51,763 nucleotides of DNA from Porticoccaceae bacterium. Lineage in GTDB: Bacteria > Pseudomonadota > Gammaproteobacteria > Pseudomonadales > Porticoccaceae. The translations under genes and the position numbers were made by a program. Below the pieces are notes generated by a model. The model was given only the letters and a program-made list of their open reading frames with translations, was not told the origin of the DNA and ran no database searches. Positions 31,753-45,063 of this stretch are shown one piece after another. Location of the stretch: positions 1 through 51,763 of the forward strand of contig NZIZ01000001.1 of assembly GCA_002691825.1 (NCBI GenBank). The letters are read 5' to 3'. Within the stretch, counting starts at the first letter, position 1. Each line of letters begins with the position of its first letter.

Positions 31753-32397
31753 TTACTCTGATAAAATAGATCGATCAATAATGTCAACATTAGGTGGAAT
31801 TTTGAACAAAAAATTAGAGTTGCTCATTTTTGAATTTACTCGCTGGTTCGAGAAGAAAAACTCACTATCCTGATCATGAGTGCGTATGGAAAGCGATGTT
31901 AAAGTTTCCTTCATAAAACTTATTTCGATATCTCTAATCGGCTCATTTGGTTTTTTTGCAGTTAATTTGAAAGTGGAGTTATTATTCTCATCTAGAGACC
32001 GATGAATTGAGTACGCAGAACTCAGTTTACCTTCCGTCCCTAGGATAGTAAAAAGTGGTGACGTAGATATTCCTGCAATATAGTTGTCAGTAAAAACTTG
32101 CTCAAGGTCTGGGTCGTACACCCAGATTTTTCCCCTATTAATTATGATTTGCTGTTCGATGGGTGTATGTATTTCCCAACGCACTGAGTCCGGTTTTTTA
32201 TATTTAAAGCTGCCTGAACCCTCGCTAATTAAACGTTGATGTTGATCAGAGGTACGCTGAGAAAATTTGGCTTCAAAATTTCGAATGTGTCCCAGCCTAC
32301 CATCCAGCTCTTCTTCGGCACTTTTCTGTGCCGATAAAGTTAAAGATGGACTCAAAACTACGAAAATGTAAATAATTTTTTTAACTACATTAATCAT
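31753..32397 (-). CDS. lolA: Outer-membrane lipoprotein carrier protein LolA
   Basis: [41 protein letters not shown]; serS-lolA-ftsK synteny. Confidence 0.92.
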   Translation of the reverse strand: MINVVKKIIYIFVVLSPSLTLSAQKSAEEELDGRLGHIRNFEAKFSQRTSDQHQRLISEGSGSFKYKKPDSVRWEIHTPIEQQIIINRGKIWVYDPDLEQVFTDNYIAGISTSPLFTILGTEGKLSSAYSIHRSLDENNNSTFKLTAKKPNEPIRDIEISFMKETLTSLSIRTHDQDSEFFFSNQRVNSKMSNSNFLFKIPPNVDIIDRSILSE

Positions 32398-34787
32398 GTG
32401 CTCAGATCATTTTTAGAGGTGAGAACTTCACGCGTGCCATTAGTGTTCATGGGGCTAATAATCCCACATTCTTCCATTCTTTCTACCAATCGTGCTGCTC
32501 GATTGTAGCCGATACGCAGCTTTCGCTGAACCGAAGAGATTGAGGCCTTTTGTGAATCGATGACAAATGAAACTGCGTCCTCGTATAAAGAATCAACTTT
32601 TTCCTCTTGATCAGCGTCTTTTTCACTTGCAAAACCAGGGACAGTGATATCGATCACCTCTGTCTCGTCAGTAATCTCTGATATATACATCGGCCTACCC
32701 CTCCGTTTTAGCTCACCAACAACTCTATGGACCTCAGTGTCATCAACAAAAGCACCATGCACTCGTTCGGGAAGACTTTTTCCGGGAGCCAGATATAACA
32801 TATCTCCATGGCCGAGGAGTTGTTCTGCACCAGACTGATCAAGGATGGTACGTGAATCTATCTTTGAAGAGACTTGAAAGGCGATTCTTGATGGAACATT
32901 AGCCTTGATTAGACCAGTAATAACATCAACAGACGGCCGCTGAGTTGCGAGGATAAGATGAATACCCGCCGCCCTTGCTTTTTGCGATATCCGAGCTATC
33001 AGTTGCTCGACTTTTTTCCCGACAATCATCATCATGTCAGCGAATTCATCTATAACAACAACAATATATGGGAGCCGATCTAATGTGGGTGCCTCATATG
33101 AATCATAATTATCATGTCCGATCTCTCGCTCTTGATCTGGGATCCAAAGGGGATCCGGAATAGTGAGGTTACTCTTTTTGGCCTCCTCTATTTTTCTATT
33201 AAAACCGGCAATATTTCTGACACCCAGAGAGGACATTACTTGATAACGACGTTCCATTTCACCGACACACCATCTCAAACCAACTGACGCATCTTTCATA
33301 TCTGTGATAACAGGCGTCAGAAGATGCGGAATACCATCATAAACTGACAGTTCTAACATTTTAGGGTCTACTAATATGAGTTTTACCTCTTCTGCTGATG
33401 ACTTAAATAACAGACTTAAAAGCATTGCATTGATTCCAACAGACTTTCCAGATCCGGTAGTGCCGGCAACTAATAAATGTGGCATTTTAGCTAGGTCTGC
33501 CACAACGGGGGATCCGGAAATGTTATGGCCCAAAGCAAGTGTTAATGGTGAGGTGGCAGCTTCATAAACTTCACTTAATAAGACTTCACTCAACCGAACC
33601 ATCAATCTGGTATCGTTAGGGATTTCGATGCCTACGACTGATTTTCCTGAAATGACTTCTACCACTCGGACGCTAGGAACTGCCATCGATCGCGCTAGAT
33701 CTTTAGCCAGCGTAGTTATTCTACTCACCTTAACACCAGCCGCAGGCTGGATTTCAAAACGCGTTATAACAGGGCCTGGGAGCACTGAAACAACATCAAC
33801 ACTAATTCCAAAATCAAGGAGTTTATTCTCAAGGAGTCTCGAATAGTGATCAAGGGAGTCCTCAGAATAGCCCCTATTCCCAATTGCTTCCGCTGGATCG
33901 AGTAGGCTTAGTGCTGGGATTAGTGCGATTTCTTCGTCATGCTGAAATAGTATCCCTTGTTTTTCGCGTTCTGAACGATTACTTTGCTTTATCTGAGTTG
34001 CAGGAGGCTTTATTACGGGGGGTATCCTTCCCACTTTTTTAATCGTTTTTTCAACTACTCTGGTTCTTCTGGCCTCTAGATTATCTTTTGTTTGTCTTAA
34101 TTCCTCTCTTTGTATTCTTTGCTCATTCAAATAGATTATGGCACCTTTAATATTTTGAAAAATTTTTAAATAAAATTTAGAAAAAATAGAAAACCAAGAA
34201 ATATCGCTAAAAACGCTGATGCCAAAAAGAAATAAGGCAATTAAAATGAGAATGCTTCCAGTCTTATTAAAAGCTTCCGTCAAAGCATTACCAAGAATTT
34301 CGCCAGTAATCCCGCCAACTCGATCGAACTCAACTTCAATATCAGAGAGCAATAAATGAGCTAAAGCTGTCGCACTGAGCATTATAAGAATAAAACCGAG
34401 CAGCATCAGGAAAAGGGACTCAAAGCCGAATGAATCATGTTTCCGCTTAAAGTATTGTCTCAATTTTTCTGCTGCCCTCAATGCGAGAGCTGCTGGAAAT
34501 AGAAATGCTATTATCCCGAACAGGTTGTAGAACCCGTCTGCTATGTGTGCCCCCACTGGTCCAATAGCATTCATTGCATTTTCTGTCGTACCTGTGGTAG
34601 TCCAACTTGGATCGTCTGGCGAGTAAGTGATTAAAGAAACAAAAATAACGGCGCACAATAAAATTAAACCAATAAGTCCACCCTCAGAAAATATCCGTCG
34701 TATCCGAGAATCATGGAACGAAGTTTCTGTGTTATTTTCTGACTTGGATTCATGCTTACCTAGCAAAGGAATACCCCTAGTAGACAT
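32394..34787 (-). CDS. ftsK: DNA translocase FtsK
   Basis: N-terminal TM segments; [26 protein letters not shown] Walker [30 protein letters not shown]-terminal gamma domain. Confidence 0.98.
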   Translation of the reverse strand: MSTRGIPLLGKHESKSENNTETSFHDSRIRRIFSEGGLIGLILLCAVIFVSLITYSPDDPSWTTTGTTENAMNAIGPVGAHIADGFYNLFGIIAFLFPAALALRAAEKLRQYFKRKHDSFGFESLFLMLLGFILIMLSATALAHLLLSDIEVEFDRVGGITGEILGNALTEAFNKTGSILILIALFLFGISVFSDISWFSIFSKFYLKIFQNIKGAIIYLNEQRIQREELRQTKDNLEARRTRVVEKTIKKVGRIPPVIKPPATQIKQSNRSEREKQGILFQHDEEIALIPALSLLDPAEAIGNRGYSEDSLDHYSRLLENKLLDFGISVDVVSVLPGPVITRFEIQPAAGVKVSRITTLAKDLARSMAVPSVRVVEVISGKSVVGIEIPNDTRLMVRLSEVLLSEVYEAATSPLTLALGHNISGSPVVADLAKMPHLLVAGTTGSGKSVGINAMLLSLLFKSSAEEVKLILVDPKMLELSVYDGIPHLLTPVITDMKDASVGLRWCVGEMERRYQVMSSLGVRNIAGFNRKIEEAKKSNLTIPDPLWIPDQEREIGHDNYDSYEAPTLDRLPYIVVVIDEFADMMMIVGKKVEQLIARISQKARAAGIHLILATQRPSVDVITGLIKANVPSRIAFQVSSKIDSRTILDQSGAEQLLGHGDMLYLAPGKSLPERVHGAFVDDTEVHRVVGELKRRGRPMYISEITDETEVIDITVPGFASEKDADQEEKVDSLYEDAVSFVIDSQKASISSVQRKLRIGYNRAARLVERMEECGIISPMNTNGTREVLTSKNDLST

Positions 34788-34958
34788 ATAAATGTTGTAT
34801 TATTTCACATAGTATGCAAAAAAGTGCGGAACAGTGATAATCCGCCCACATTTCATGCCTCTTGTTAGTATAATAGGCCTGTTAAACAATTCATTATCCT
34901 AATAATAGCACTCCTTAATGCATTGGGTAATTGAAGATCGATTCAATTTATCTTTTAA

Positions 34959-35915
<957 letters not shown>

Positions 35916-35918
35916 CCT

Positions 35919-36641
35919 TTGATGACACTCGTCTACCTTGATGAACATAATCCAATCTTTCCAGATTCTTGCGATGCGATCGACGATCCTGATGGATTAC
36001 TTGCGTTTGGCGGAAATCTCGCTCCCGAGACACTTTTGGACGCCTACAGAAAAGGAATTTTTCCCTGGTATCAAGATGGTGATCCGATTATGTGGTGGTC
36101 TCCCTCAGCACGGTGTATCTTACGATTAGATAAATTTCATGTCTCAAAAAGCCTCCGGAGACTCATTCGAAAAAATATTCACAGTATTACTTTTAATAGA
36201 GCTTTCAAGGAAGTTTTGCGAGGCTGTTCTGCGCCTCGAGACAATCAAGCAGGCGGAACTTGGATAACGAATGATATGTATGAAGCTTATAGCAAACTGC
36301 ATACATTAGGTTTCGCACATTCATTAGAAGTTTGGAGTAATGGGTTTTTAGTTGGAGGATTATACGGAGTAGCAGTCAATAGAGTATTCAGTGGAGAGTC
36401 AATGTTTAGCAAAACAGCTAATGCATCAAAATTGGCGTTGTATGCATTGTGCCACCAATTGAGGCTCGCAAATTTTACGGTAATCGATTGCCAAATGCCA
36501 ACTGACCATCTGTTACGATTAGGGGCTGAGGTGATCTCACGAGATACGTTTTTGAAAATTTTAGGCTCGCGCGAAGATATTTGTCTTAAATGGGACACGC
36601 CTTGGCAAAATTGTTCTGACATTAGTAGAAGCTGCTTATGA
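35919..36641 (+). CDS. aat: Leucyl/phenylalanyl-tRNA-protein transferase
   Basis: GLLAFGGNLAPETLLDAYRKGIFPWYQDGDPIMWWSPSARC, GGLYGVAVNRVFSGESMF. Confidence 0.97.
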   Translation: MMTLVYLDEHNPIFPDSCDAIDDPDGLLAFGGNLAPETLLDAYRKGIFPWYQDGDPIMWWSPSARCILRLDKFHVSKSLRRLIRKNIHSITFNRAFKEVLRGCSAPRDNQAGGTWITNDMYEAYSKLHTLGFAHSLEVWSNGFLVGGLYGVAVNRVFSGESMFSKTANASKLALYALCHQLRLANFTVIDCQMPTDHLLRLGAEVISRDTFLKILGSREDICLKWDTPWQNCSDISRSCL

Positions 36642-36823
36642 AGGAAAAGGAATTTATTATTCACAGCTCCCAATGAGTGTTTTATCCCTAAAACGTACCT
36701 TTTTGCCGCCACTAATTAGTACTGAGTCATAGTCCTGAAAAATTAATCTAATTGCTTTTTGCTTAAATGGTAATTTTAAGGCACACTGCGCTCGATTTTT
36801 AATAAAGGAAGACTAACAGCGTT

Positions 36824-37042
36824 ATGGCGAAAGAAGAGAATATTGAGTTCGATGGTGAGGTTGTTGACACCCTTCCCAATACCACCTTCAAGGTAAAACT
36901 TGAAAATGGGCATACTATCATCGCGCATATATCAGGCAAAATGAGGAAACACTACATTCGGATTCTTACGGGTGACAAAGTGAAGGTGGAGATGACACCA
37001 TATGATCTCACGAAGGGTCGCATCACTTTTAGGGAACGGTAG
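36824..37042 (+). CDS. infA: Translation initiation factor IF-1
   Basis: [65 protein letters not shown]. Confidence 0.99.
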   Translation: MAKEENIEFDGEVVDTLPNTTFKVKLENGHTIIAHISGKMRKHYIRILTGDKVKVEMTPYDLTKGRITFRER

Positions 37043-37147
37043 GCGACTTATGCCGACGGCTTACGTAAGCAGACCATTCCATATAGCAAGCACGCTTTCC
37101 AAAGTTTTTTAAATCCATGAGTTAATGTGGTGCATTCAGCAGAGCTC

Positions 37148-39421
37148 CTACGCCCGTTTTTGCTCGATGCAAGAGACGCTAAGTTCATTATTGTCGATAG
37201 TGACTGTCACCGTGCCGCCACCACTACTCAACACTCCAAACAGAAGCTCTTCGGCGAGAGGTTTTTTTATCTTCTCTTGTATTAGTCTCTCCATCGGCCT
37301 AGCTCCCATTTTTTTGTCGTAGCCGCGACTAGCGAGCCATTCCCGAGCCGGTTGATCTACAGAAAGGAAAACCTTTTTCTCGTCTAGTTTCGTTTGCACC
37401 TGGATGAGAAACTTGTCGACCACTGTCAGAATCACATTCATCGCCAGAGGACCAAACTGCACTATGTGATCAAGCCTATTCCGAAACTCTGGAGAAAATG
37501 ACTTTTTTATTATTTCTAAACCGTCACTTTGATGATCCTGTTCGGTAAAACCGATGGAAGCGCGACTCATTTGCTCCGCGCCAGCATTTGAGGTCATTAT
37601 TAAGACAACATTCCTGAAATCGGCTTTCCTTCCATTGTTATCGGTAAGCGCACCATGATCCATCACCTGAAGAAGTATATTAAAAACGTCTGGATGGGCT
37701 TTTTCGACTTCGTCAAGAAGAACAACACTATGGGGGTGTTTGTTGACAGCTTCAGTAAGTAGTCCTCCCTGATCAAAGCCTACATAACCGGGCGGCGCTC
37801 CTATCAAGCGCGATACTGTGTGTCGTTCCATATACTCCGACATATCAAACCGAATTAGCTCTACTCCAAGGACTTTTGCAAGTTGTTTACAAACCTCGGT
37901 TTTTCCGACGCCAGTTGGTCCAGTAAATAAAAAACTTCCAATAGGTTTACTGCTCTCACGAAGCCCTGCCCTTGAAAGTTTAATTGCTGTTGCCAGGACG
38001 TCAATTGCAGGATCTTGGCCAAATACAACCATCTTAAGCTTCTCAGCGAGACTCTTTAACTGTTCTTTATCAGAATTAGATACGCTCTTGGCAGGGATTC
38101 TAGCAATCTTAGACACTACTAATTCAATGTCACTGACAGACACGGTCTTTTTCCTTTTACTAGGGACCTGTAGTCGTTGAAAAGCCCCGGCCTCATCAAT
38201 GACGTCAATCGCTTTATCAGGCAGAAAACGATCATTTATGTGCTTGTCAGCCAAAGACGCTGCTGACTGCAGTGCCGAGTCGGTAAATTTGAGCCTGTGG
38301 TGCTGCTCAAAGCGCGATTTAAGCCCCTTGAGTATTTTATATGTGTCATCAACACTAGGTTCTGACACGTCAATTTTTTGAAATCTTCTAGAAAGCGCAT
38401 GATCTTTTTCAAATACACCACGATATTCCTCGTAAGTAGTTGACCCAATACAACGAAGCTGACCAGAGGACAAAAGCGGCTTTAGAAGATTTGAAGCGTC
38501 CATAACTCCGCCAGATGCTGCTCCAGCACCTATTATTGTGTGAATTTCATCAATAAATAATATGCACTTATCGATTGCTTTTAACTCAATGATAATACCC
38601 TTCAAACGCTTTTCAAAATCGCCTCGATATTTTGTTCCGGCCAAAAGAGATCCCATATCTAGTGAGAAAACGGTACTTCCCATTATTGGCTCGGCCACCC
38701 CGCCGTCCTCAATAAGCTGCGCTAGTCCCTCCGCGATCGCAGTCTTGCCAACACCAGCATCTCCTACGAGCAACGGGTTGTTCTTCCGCCTCCGAATTAG
38801 AATTTGACTTACTCGCTCAACCTCTTTTGTGCGGCCTATCAGTGGATCTATCAAACCCTGTTGAGCATGATCATTGAGGTTAGTGGCGAACTGAGACAGT
38901 AAACTAGAATCATTGTCATGATCGCTACCCTTTTGCACCTCCTCTTCATGAGAGGTTTCCCTCTTTGAGGTGTCAGCGTGGTCCGCATATTTTGATATCC
39001 CATGAGAAATGTAATTAACCAAATCTATCCGAGCGATATTTTGTAGCCGAAGAAAGTAGACTGCTTGGCTTTCTTGCTCGCTATAGATTGCGACGACCAC
39101 ATTTGCCCCCACAACTTCCTTATCATTAGAGGAGTTTACCTGAAAAACAGCGCGTTGCAGGACTCTCTGGAAGCCATGCGTAGGTCGGGTCTCGTGATCC
39201 TTTTCGCTGGCTGGGATTATTGGAATTGTCGAATCGATAAACTCAGCTAGATCTCGCCTCAATACTGGAAGATCAGCTCCGCATGCCCTCAAGACGTCAG
39301 TTGCTGATGCATCATCTAAAAGAGCCAGTAGCAGATGTTCAACGGTCATAAATTCATGACGCTGCTCACGTGCAGTTTTAAATGCAAGATTTAAAGTTAC
39401 TTCTAACTCTCTACTCAGCAT
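37148..39421 (-). CDS. clpA: ATP-dependent Clp protease ATP-binding subunit ClpA
   Basis: Clp N-domain, GDAGVGKTAIAEGLA and GPTGVGKTEVCKQLA Walker A motifs. Confidence 0.98.
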   Translation of the reverse strand: MLSRELEVTLNLAFKTAREQRHEFMTVEHLLLALLDDASATDVLRACGADLPVLRRDLAEFIDSTIPIIPASEKDHETRPTHGFQRVLQRAVFQVNSSNDKEVVGANVVVAIYSEQESQAVYFLRLQNIARIDLVNYISHGISKYADHADTSKRETSHEEEVQKGSDHDNDSSLLSQFATNLNDHAQQGLIDPLIGRTKEVERVSQILIRRRKNNPLLVGDAGVGKTAIAEGLAQLIEDGGVAEPIMGSTVFSLDMGSLLAGTKYRGDFEKRLKGIIIELKAIDKCILFIDEIHTIIGAGAASGGVMDASNLLKPLLSSGQLRCIGSTTYEEYRGVFEKDHALSRRFQKIDVSEPSVDDTYKILKGLKSRFEQHHRLKFTDSALQSAASLADKHINDRFLPDKAIDVIDEAGAFQRLQVPSKRKKTVSVSDIELVVSKIARIPAKSVSNSDKEQLKSLAEKLKMVVFGQDPAIDVLATAIKLSRAGLRESSKPIGSFLFTGPTGVGKTEVCKQLAKVLGVELIRFDMSEYMERHTVSRLIGAPPGYVGFDQGGLLTEAVNKHPHSVVLLDEVEKAHPDVFNILLQVMDHGALTDNNGRKADFRNVVLIMTSNAGAEQMSRASIGFTEQDHQSDGLEIIKKSFSPEFRNRLDHIVQFGPLAMNVILTVVDKFLIQVQTKLDEKKVFLSVDQPAREWLASRGYDKKMGARPMERLIQEKIKKPLAEELLFGVLSSGGGTVTVTIDNNELSVSCIEQKRA

Positions 39422-39432
39422 AAGTAGGACCT

Positions 39433-39798
39433 TTATTCCTCACTACAGGGCTCCGCCTCACATAGCAGAGGATGCTCAAATTGTCGTGCATATTTACTCA
39501 CAAGTGCCGCTTTTGTTTCGGCAATATCCTGAGTATAAACACCGCACACTCCCCGCCCCTCAGTATGTACTAAGAGCATAATGCGTGTTGCAACATCACG
39601 GCTTTTGTTAAAAAACTTTTCTATCAACTCAACTACGAATTCCATGGGTGTATAATCATCATTTACAATAACTACTTGGTACATTTTAGGCTTGCGTAAC
39701 TCAGGCGGGGCTTCCTCCACGAGCGTAGACGAATCTTGGTCTAAACTTGGTTTTGATGGGGAATCCCCCATATAACCGCTCCCGAATGATATTTTCAA
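39433..39798 (-). CDS. clpS: Clp adaptor protein ClpS
   Basis: [44 protein letters not shown]. Confidence 0.97.
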   Translation of the reverse strand: MKISFGSGYMGDSPSKPSLDQDSSTLVEEAPPELRKPKMYQVVIVNDDYTPMEFVVELIEKFFNKSRDVATRIMLLVHTEGRGVCGVYTQDIAETKAALVSKYARQFEHPLLCEAEPCSEE

Positions 39799-39972
39799 AT
39801 GAACTATTGTAGTTACGCACTATTTACAGATTATAGACCAAAGATAAGCTAATTATTAGTGAGCTTATGTCTTACACACAGCACTTACTACTGCTCAATC
39901 AAGCTTGTAAGAATTTACCCGCCAATTATTATCCCTAAAATATTATTATTGGACGGATGATAAGCCGCAACA

Positions 39973-41226
39973 TCACATATGCTCTATAATTGCATCTCCG
40001 AATTCCGAACATGATAATAATTCAGCATTGTCCATCAGCCTCTCGAAGTCGTAGGTGACTTTCTTTCTTGAGATAGCACCCTCTATGCCTTTTACAACAA
40101 GGTCCGCTGCCGAATACCAGCCAAGATGCCTTAACATCATTTCCGCTGAGAGTATTAATGAACCCGGATTTACTTTATCTAAGCCAGCATACTTCGGCGC
40201 AGTGCCATGAGTAGCCTCAAAAATTGCAATTTTATCTGACAAATTTGCTCCGGGGGCAATACCAATACCACCAACCTGAGCAGCTAACGCATCGGAGATA
40301 TAGTCTCCATTAAGATTCATTGTGGCGATCACACTGTATTCGCTTGGGCGCAAAATGATCTGCTGTAACATCGCATCCGCTATTACATCTTTAATGATAA
40401 TATTTTGTCCGCTATTGGGATTCCGTATCGAGTGCCAGGGTCCGCCGTCCAATGGGCTACCACCGAACTCATCTCGCGATAACTCATAACCCCAATCGCA
40501 GAATGCTCCCTCGGTGAACTTCATAATGTTACCCTTGTGCACTAATGTTACGGAAGGCTTGTTTTGATCTATTGCATACTGGATCGCTCTACTTATTAAC
40601 CGCTTGGACCCCTCTTCTGACACTGGTTTGATTCCGATTCCGCAATTATCTTCAAAGCGGATTTTAGTGACATTCATCTCATCTTTGAGAAATCGTATAA
40701 TTTTCGTGGCGCCATCACTGCCAGCACTCCATTCGACTCCAGCGTAAATGTCTTCTGAGTTTTCTCGAAAAATACACATATCAACTTTGTTAGGCTCTTT
40801 CACCGGAGATGGAACACCTGAAAACCAACGCACTGGCCTTTGACACACATAAAGATCCAATTCTTGACGGAGCGCAACATTTAGCGATCTAAAGCCACCA
40901 CCAACAGGTGTTGTGAGGGGTCCTTTTATTGAGACACAAAATTCTTTCACGGCTTCTAGGGTTTCTCTTGGAAACCAATCGCCTTCATATATTTCTGCAG
41001 CTTTTTCACCACAAAATACTTCCATCCATGATATGGATCTACCGCCCTCGTAAGCCTTATGAATCGCCGCATCAATTACTTTGATCATGACCGGCGTGAT
41101 ATCGATGCCTATTCCGTCTCCTTCAATAAAGGGAATAATCGGCTGAGAGGGTACGTTCAATGACAAGTCATCGTTAACACTAATTCTCTCTCCAGAAGTT
41201 GGAACGCGTATTTTTTTGTATGACAT
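39973..41226 (-). CDS. icd: Isocitrate dehydrogenase (NADP-type)
   Basis: [62 protein letters not shown]. Confidence 0.97.
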   Translation of the reverse strand: MSYKKIRVPTSGERISVNDDLSLNVPSQPIIPFIEGDGIGIDITPVMIKVIDAAIHKAYEGGRSISWMEVFCGEKAAEIYEGDWFPRETLEAVKEFCVSIKGPLTTPVGGGFRSLNVALRQELDLYVCQRPVRWFSGVPSPVKEPNKVDMCIFRENSEDIYAGVEWSAGSDGATKIIRFLKDEMNVTKIRFEDNCGIGIKPVSEEGSKRLISRAIQYAIDQNKPSVTLVHKGNIMKFTEGAFCDWGYELSRDEFGGSPLDGGPWHSIRNPNSGQNIIIKDVIADAMLQQIILRPSEYSVIATMNLNGDYISDALAAQVGGIGIAPGANLSDKIAIFEATHGTAPKYAGLDKVNPGSLILSAEMMLRHLGWYSAADLVVKGIEGAISRKKVTYDFERLMDNAELLSCSEFGDAIIEHM

Positions 41227-41310
41227 GCTTTTCCTCGTTACTATTTTTTAAACATATTGGTTTTGGAAATCTTGCTCTTATGATACCATAATTTATCTCG
41301 GGAGAGCATG

Positions 41311-41336
41311 GCAGTAGAGCAAAGCAGTAGAGCAAA
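41311..41336. repeat. 13-bp perfect tandem duplication in the icd-rluE intergenic region
   Basis: GCAGTAGAGCAAA at 41311-41323 and again at 41324-41336. Confidence 0.95.
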
Positions 41337-41341
41337 AACTG

Positions 41342-41912
41342 ATGGCTAGAGTGCGGAAAAGACACGGCTTGGTGCTTTTCAACAAACCCAGCGGAGTGCT
41401 ATGTCAATTTTCTGATAACCAACATCGAACCACGTTGGCGAATTATCTACATATGCCAAACTTATATCCGGCAGGTCGTCTGGATTTTAATACCGAGCGA
41501 TTGGTGTTGGTCACAGGACGGCGTTATGCAAGCTCGGATCTGCGAACCTCGATTTGGATTAAAGAAAACTTATCTTACTCAGGTAGAAGGGTCTCTATCT
41601 CGTGAAACAATTTTAAGATTAAATGCAACCATGGAGTTAAAAGACGGTCCAGCAAAAGTAGTCTCAGCCCCAAGAATCGATCCTCCTAATGTATGGCCGA
41701 GAATACCTCCTCTAAGAATCAGAAAATCAATTCTAACTTCATGGATTGAAATTACAATTGATGAGGGTCGGAACCGTCAAGTGAGGCGCATGATTGCCAG
41801 TGTTGGACTTCCAACCCTTCGGCTCATTCGAACACAAGTAGGTCCTTGGAGCTTATGTGGTATCCCGTCAGGAAGTTTTAAGGTCATCCATACAAATTTA
41901 CCAACTTTCTGA
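41342..41912 (+). pseudogene. rluE: RluE-type 23S rRNA pseudouridine synthase, frame-disrupted
   Basis: N-terminal half in one frame (LVLFNKPSGVLCQFSDNQHRTTLANYL...YPAGRLDFNTERLVLVT), C-terminal half in another (DGVMQARICEPRFGLKKTYLTQVEG...WPRIPPLRIRKSILTSWIEITIDEGRNRQVRRMIASVGLPTLRLIR). Break near 41508-41520. Confidence 0.85.
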
Positions 41913-41941
41913 GCATTCGAACATTTGAAGAGGCGAAATAT

Positions 41942-42391
41942 ATGACGAGCAGTAAAATACGCTTGACGGTTGCAAGTGTGATTGAAAAAAATAAGTCTTA
42001 TCTCATGGTTGAAGAAATTGATGCTGGAAATACCGTGATCAATCAGCCAGCGGGGCACGTTGAAACAGGCGAAGACATGCGCCAAGCATCAGTAAGGGAA
42101 ACATATGAAGAGACTGGCTGGCACGTCAAACCAACTGGTTTTTTAGGTTTTTCGCATCACTTTGTGTCAGCAACTGGAGTTACATACTACAGAGCGAATT
42201 TTAGTGCAGAACCAATTCGACAAGATTTGAAAGCCGAAATCGATAGCGATATTTTGCGAGTACGTTGGCTATCTTTTGAGGAAATAGACGCGCTACAACC
42301 GAGATTACGCAATCCAATGGTTTTAATGGCTATAAAACGTCACAGGCAAAAAACGATTTTTCCTTTGGAACTGTTTATGAACCCTTTATAA
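41942..42391 (+). CDS. nudJ: NUDIX hydrolase, NudJ type
   Basis: Nudix box [23 protein letters not shown]; rluE-nudJ-mnmA synteny. Confidence 0.93.
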   Translation: MTSSKIRLTVASVIEKNKSYLMVEEIDAGNTVINQPAGHVETGEDMRQASVRETYEETGWHVKPTGFLGFSHHFVSATGVTYYRANFSAEPIRQDLKAEIDSDILRVRWLSFEEIDALQPRLRNPMVLMAIKRHRQKTIFPLELFMNPL

Positions 42392-42425
42392 TGTAATAGC
42401 CAATTACACGCTATTAAAGCAGTGC

Positions 42426-43544
42426 TTGATTATGAAAAAAGTCATCGTAGGTATGTCAGGTGGAGTGGACTCATCAGTTGCGGCTCTGTTGCTTAAGAAA
42501 CAGGGGTTCGACGTAGAGGGTCTCTTTATGAAAAACTGGGAGGAAGATGATGGAACAGGTTTATGCACTGCTAATCAAGATCTCGATGACGCCAAGAAAG
42601 TTTGTAAACGGATTGATATTAATCTCAGCGTTGCTAACTTTGCTGTAGAGTACTGGGACACTGTGTTTTCCTCATTCTTGAGGGAATATTCCTTAGGAAG
42701 AACGCCCAATCCTGATATTCTCTGCAATAAGGAGATTAAGTTTAAAGTATTTCTTGAATATGCTGAAAGCCTTGGAGCTGACTACATCGCAACAGGGCAT
42801 TATAGTAGGTGCACTTTAGAAAATGGACGAAGTATGTTGTTAAAAGCTGTAGATGCGGACAAAGATCAGAGCTATTTTCTTTATGCTGTTCCAGAATCCT
42901 CTCTTTCTAAAACTATTTTCCCTCTTGGAGCACTCAGTAAAAAGGAGGTTAGGCAAATTGCGGAGGATAACAACTTCGATAACTCAAAGAAAAAGGATAG
43001 CACTGGCATCTGCTTTATAGGTGAACGAAGATTTCGTGATTTTTTATCTAACTACTTTACATGTGAGAAAGGTCCCATTGTCAGTGATAAAGGGGAGAAA
43101 GTTGGTGAGCATCAAGGTCTAATGTATTTCACGCTGGGACAACGTCAGGGTCTCGGCATCGGGGGGCTTAAGAATGCTGACTGCGGAGCCTGGTATACGC
43201 TAGAAAAAATCGTTGAGACAAACACTTTGGTCGTAGGTCAAGGTGCTAATCATCCACGTTTATACTCAGATCATTTGAGAGCTGACAGCCTCCACTGGAT
43301 AAATGATAAGCCCTCTGAATCCTCATTTTGTTGTAATGCCAAAAGCCGATATCGACAAGCAGACCAAAATTGTCGCGTTGAACTAGTCGATGACGAATCT
43401 TGTAATGTTTTCTTTGATCAGCCACAACGCGCTCTGACTCCCGGGCAATCAGTTGTTTTTTATGAAGGTGAGCTCTGCCTAGGTGGAGGAATTATTGGTC
43501 AAGTGTCAAGTGAGTATAGTAATTGGTCTAACGCATACTCATGA
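42426..43544 (+). CDS. mnmA: tRNA-specific 2-thiouridylase MnmA
   Basis: [58 protein letters not shown]. Confidence 0.98.
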   Translation: MIMKKVIVGMSGGVDSSVAALLLKKQGFDVEGLFMKNWEEDDGTGLCTANQDLDDAKKVCKRIDINLSVANFAVEYWDTVFSSFLREYSLGRTPNPDILCNKEIKFKVFLEYAESLGADYIATGHYSRCTLENGRSMLLKAVDADKDQSYFLYAVPESSLSKTIFPLGALSKKEVRQIAEDNNFDNSKKKDSTGICFIGERRFRDFLSNYFTCEKGPIVSDKGEKVGEHQGLMYFTLGQRQGLGIGGLKNADCGAWYTLEKIVETNTLVVGQGANHPRLYSDHLRADSLHWINDKPSESSFCCNAKSRYRQADQNCRVELVDDESCNVFFDQPQRALTPGQSVVFYEGELCLGGGIIGQVSSEYSNWSNAYS

Positions 43545-43631
43545 TAGGTGTGCGGCGAACATGGAGTTTTTGTAGAATAATTTTTAATTAATCATCATCC
43601 AAATCTTTCCCAATACCCAAGCGGAATCGAT

Positions 43632-45038
43632 ATGAAAATAAAATTGTCTCCATTGTCTGCTGTTACGCCTCTAGACGGTCGTTATGCGGATAAAACAGAT
43701 CACCTTCGGGCCGTGTTTAGTGAATTCGCTTTGATACGTTATAGGGTTAAGATAGAGATTCGATGGCTCCTACACCTTGCAAGTATTGAATCAATAACAG
43801 AACTCGCAGGATTATCAAAACAGTGTAAGGATGAGTTGAATAGTTTAATAAAAAATTTTTCATTACAAGATGCTGAAAAAATAAAAAAGATTGAGGACAC
43901 TACTAACCATGACGTAAAAGCCGTGGAGTATTTATTAAAAGAGTTTTTGGAGTCGATTACTGATCGTAGGAATGTTCTGGAGTTTGTCCACTTTTGTTGC
44001 ACGTCTGAAGACATCAACAATCTCTCATATGGCCTCCTTCTAAAAGATGCAAGGACCAATATACTAATGCCGGAGCTCCAAGACATAACCGATAGTTTAA
44101 TCACTTTAGCTGAGCAGCATGCGGCTACGCCGATGCTATCTCGGACACACGGCCAACCTGCTTCTCCGACCACCGTTGGGAAAGAGATAGCTAATGCTGC
44201 TTATCGGCTAAATGTGCAAATGTCTCGAATAAACGCAGTTATCCTCCTAGGTAAAATGAATGGTGCAGTGGGCAACTACAATGCTCACATTGCCACATAT
44301 CCGGAAGTAGATTGGGAAAATGAAACGGACAAATTTATTAACGCATTAGGCTTGAGCTCTAACCCACATACGACGCAGATCGAACCACATGATTACATGG
44401 CAGAACTATTTGACTCTTTGGCGCGAGCAAACACCATATTAATAGATTTTTGCCAAGATATCTGGGGATATATTAGTTTAGGATATTTCACGCAAAAAAT
44501 TGTGTCTGGAGAAGTCGGCTCGTCTACAATGCCGCACAAGGTTAACCCGATTGATTTCGAAAATGCAGAAGGAAATTTGGGGCTTGCTAACGCAATTTTT
44601 AACCATTTAACGTCAAAATTACCGATATCTAGAATGCAACGCGACCTTTCTGACTCAACAGTCTTAAGGAACATTGGTGTTGGCTTCGGATACTCCACCA
44701 TTGCATTTCAATCAATCATTAGGGGGCTCAGTAAATTAGAAACTAATATCTCTCAGCTTTCAGCAGATTTAGATGCAAATTGGGAGGTTCTTGCGGAGCC
44801 CATTCAGATGGTTATGCGTCGCCATGGGATATCGAAACCTTATGAAAAACTCAAGCTTCTGACACGCGGTCGCAAAGTTGACCGAGCTGTAGTTGGAGAG
44901 TTTATTGATGAACTTAGTCTTCCCAAGGATGTAAAAAATACTATCAAGCAACTTGCTCCAGATAACTATCTAGGTAACGCAAAAAGTCAAACTATCAAAA
45001 TAATTGAGAAGATCAAAATAAATGACACTCGCATATAG
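43632..45038 (+). CDS. purB: Adenylosuccinate lyase
   Basis: SPLSAVTPLDGRYADKT, GSSTMPHKVNPIDFENAEGNLGLANA. Confidence 0.98.
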   Translation: MKIKLSPLSAVTPLDGRYADKTDHLRAVFSEFALIRYRVKIEIRWLLHLASIESITELAGLSKQCKDELNSLIKNFSLQDAEKIKKIEDTTNHDVKAVEYLLKEFLESITDRRNVLEFVHFCCTSEDINNLSYGLLLKDARTNILMPELQDITDSLITLAEQHAATPMLSRTHGQPASPTTVGKEIANAAYRLNVQMSRINAVILLGKMNGAVGNYNAHIATYPEVDWENETDKFINALGLSSNPHTTQIEPHDYMAELFDSLARANTILIDFCQDIWGYISLGYFTQKIVSGEVGSSTMPHKVNPIDFENAEGNLGLANAIFNHLTSKLPISRMQRDLSDSTVLRNIGVGFGYSTIAFQSIIRGLSKLETNISQLSADLDANWEVLAEPIQMVMRRHGISKPYEKLKLLTRGRKVDRAVVGEFIDELSLPKDVKNTIKQLAPDNYLGNAKSQTIKIIEKIKINDTRI

Positions 45039-45063
45039 TGCCTAGTGCTGCTAAATACCGGCT

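Noticed and set aside
36287-36712. 141-aa minus ORF overlapping aat and the aat-infA spacer
   Set aside because: Mostly antisense to aat; no recognisable motifs.
37059-37070. 12-bp palindrome GCTTACGTAAGC after infA
   Set aside because: Short, no T run and no partner sites seen; insufficient for a functional claim.
43739-44173. 144-aa minus ORF inside purB
   Set aside because: Antisense to a conserved CDS.
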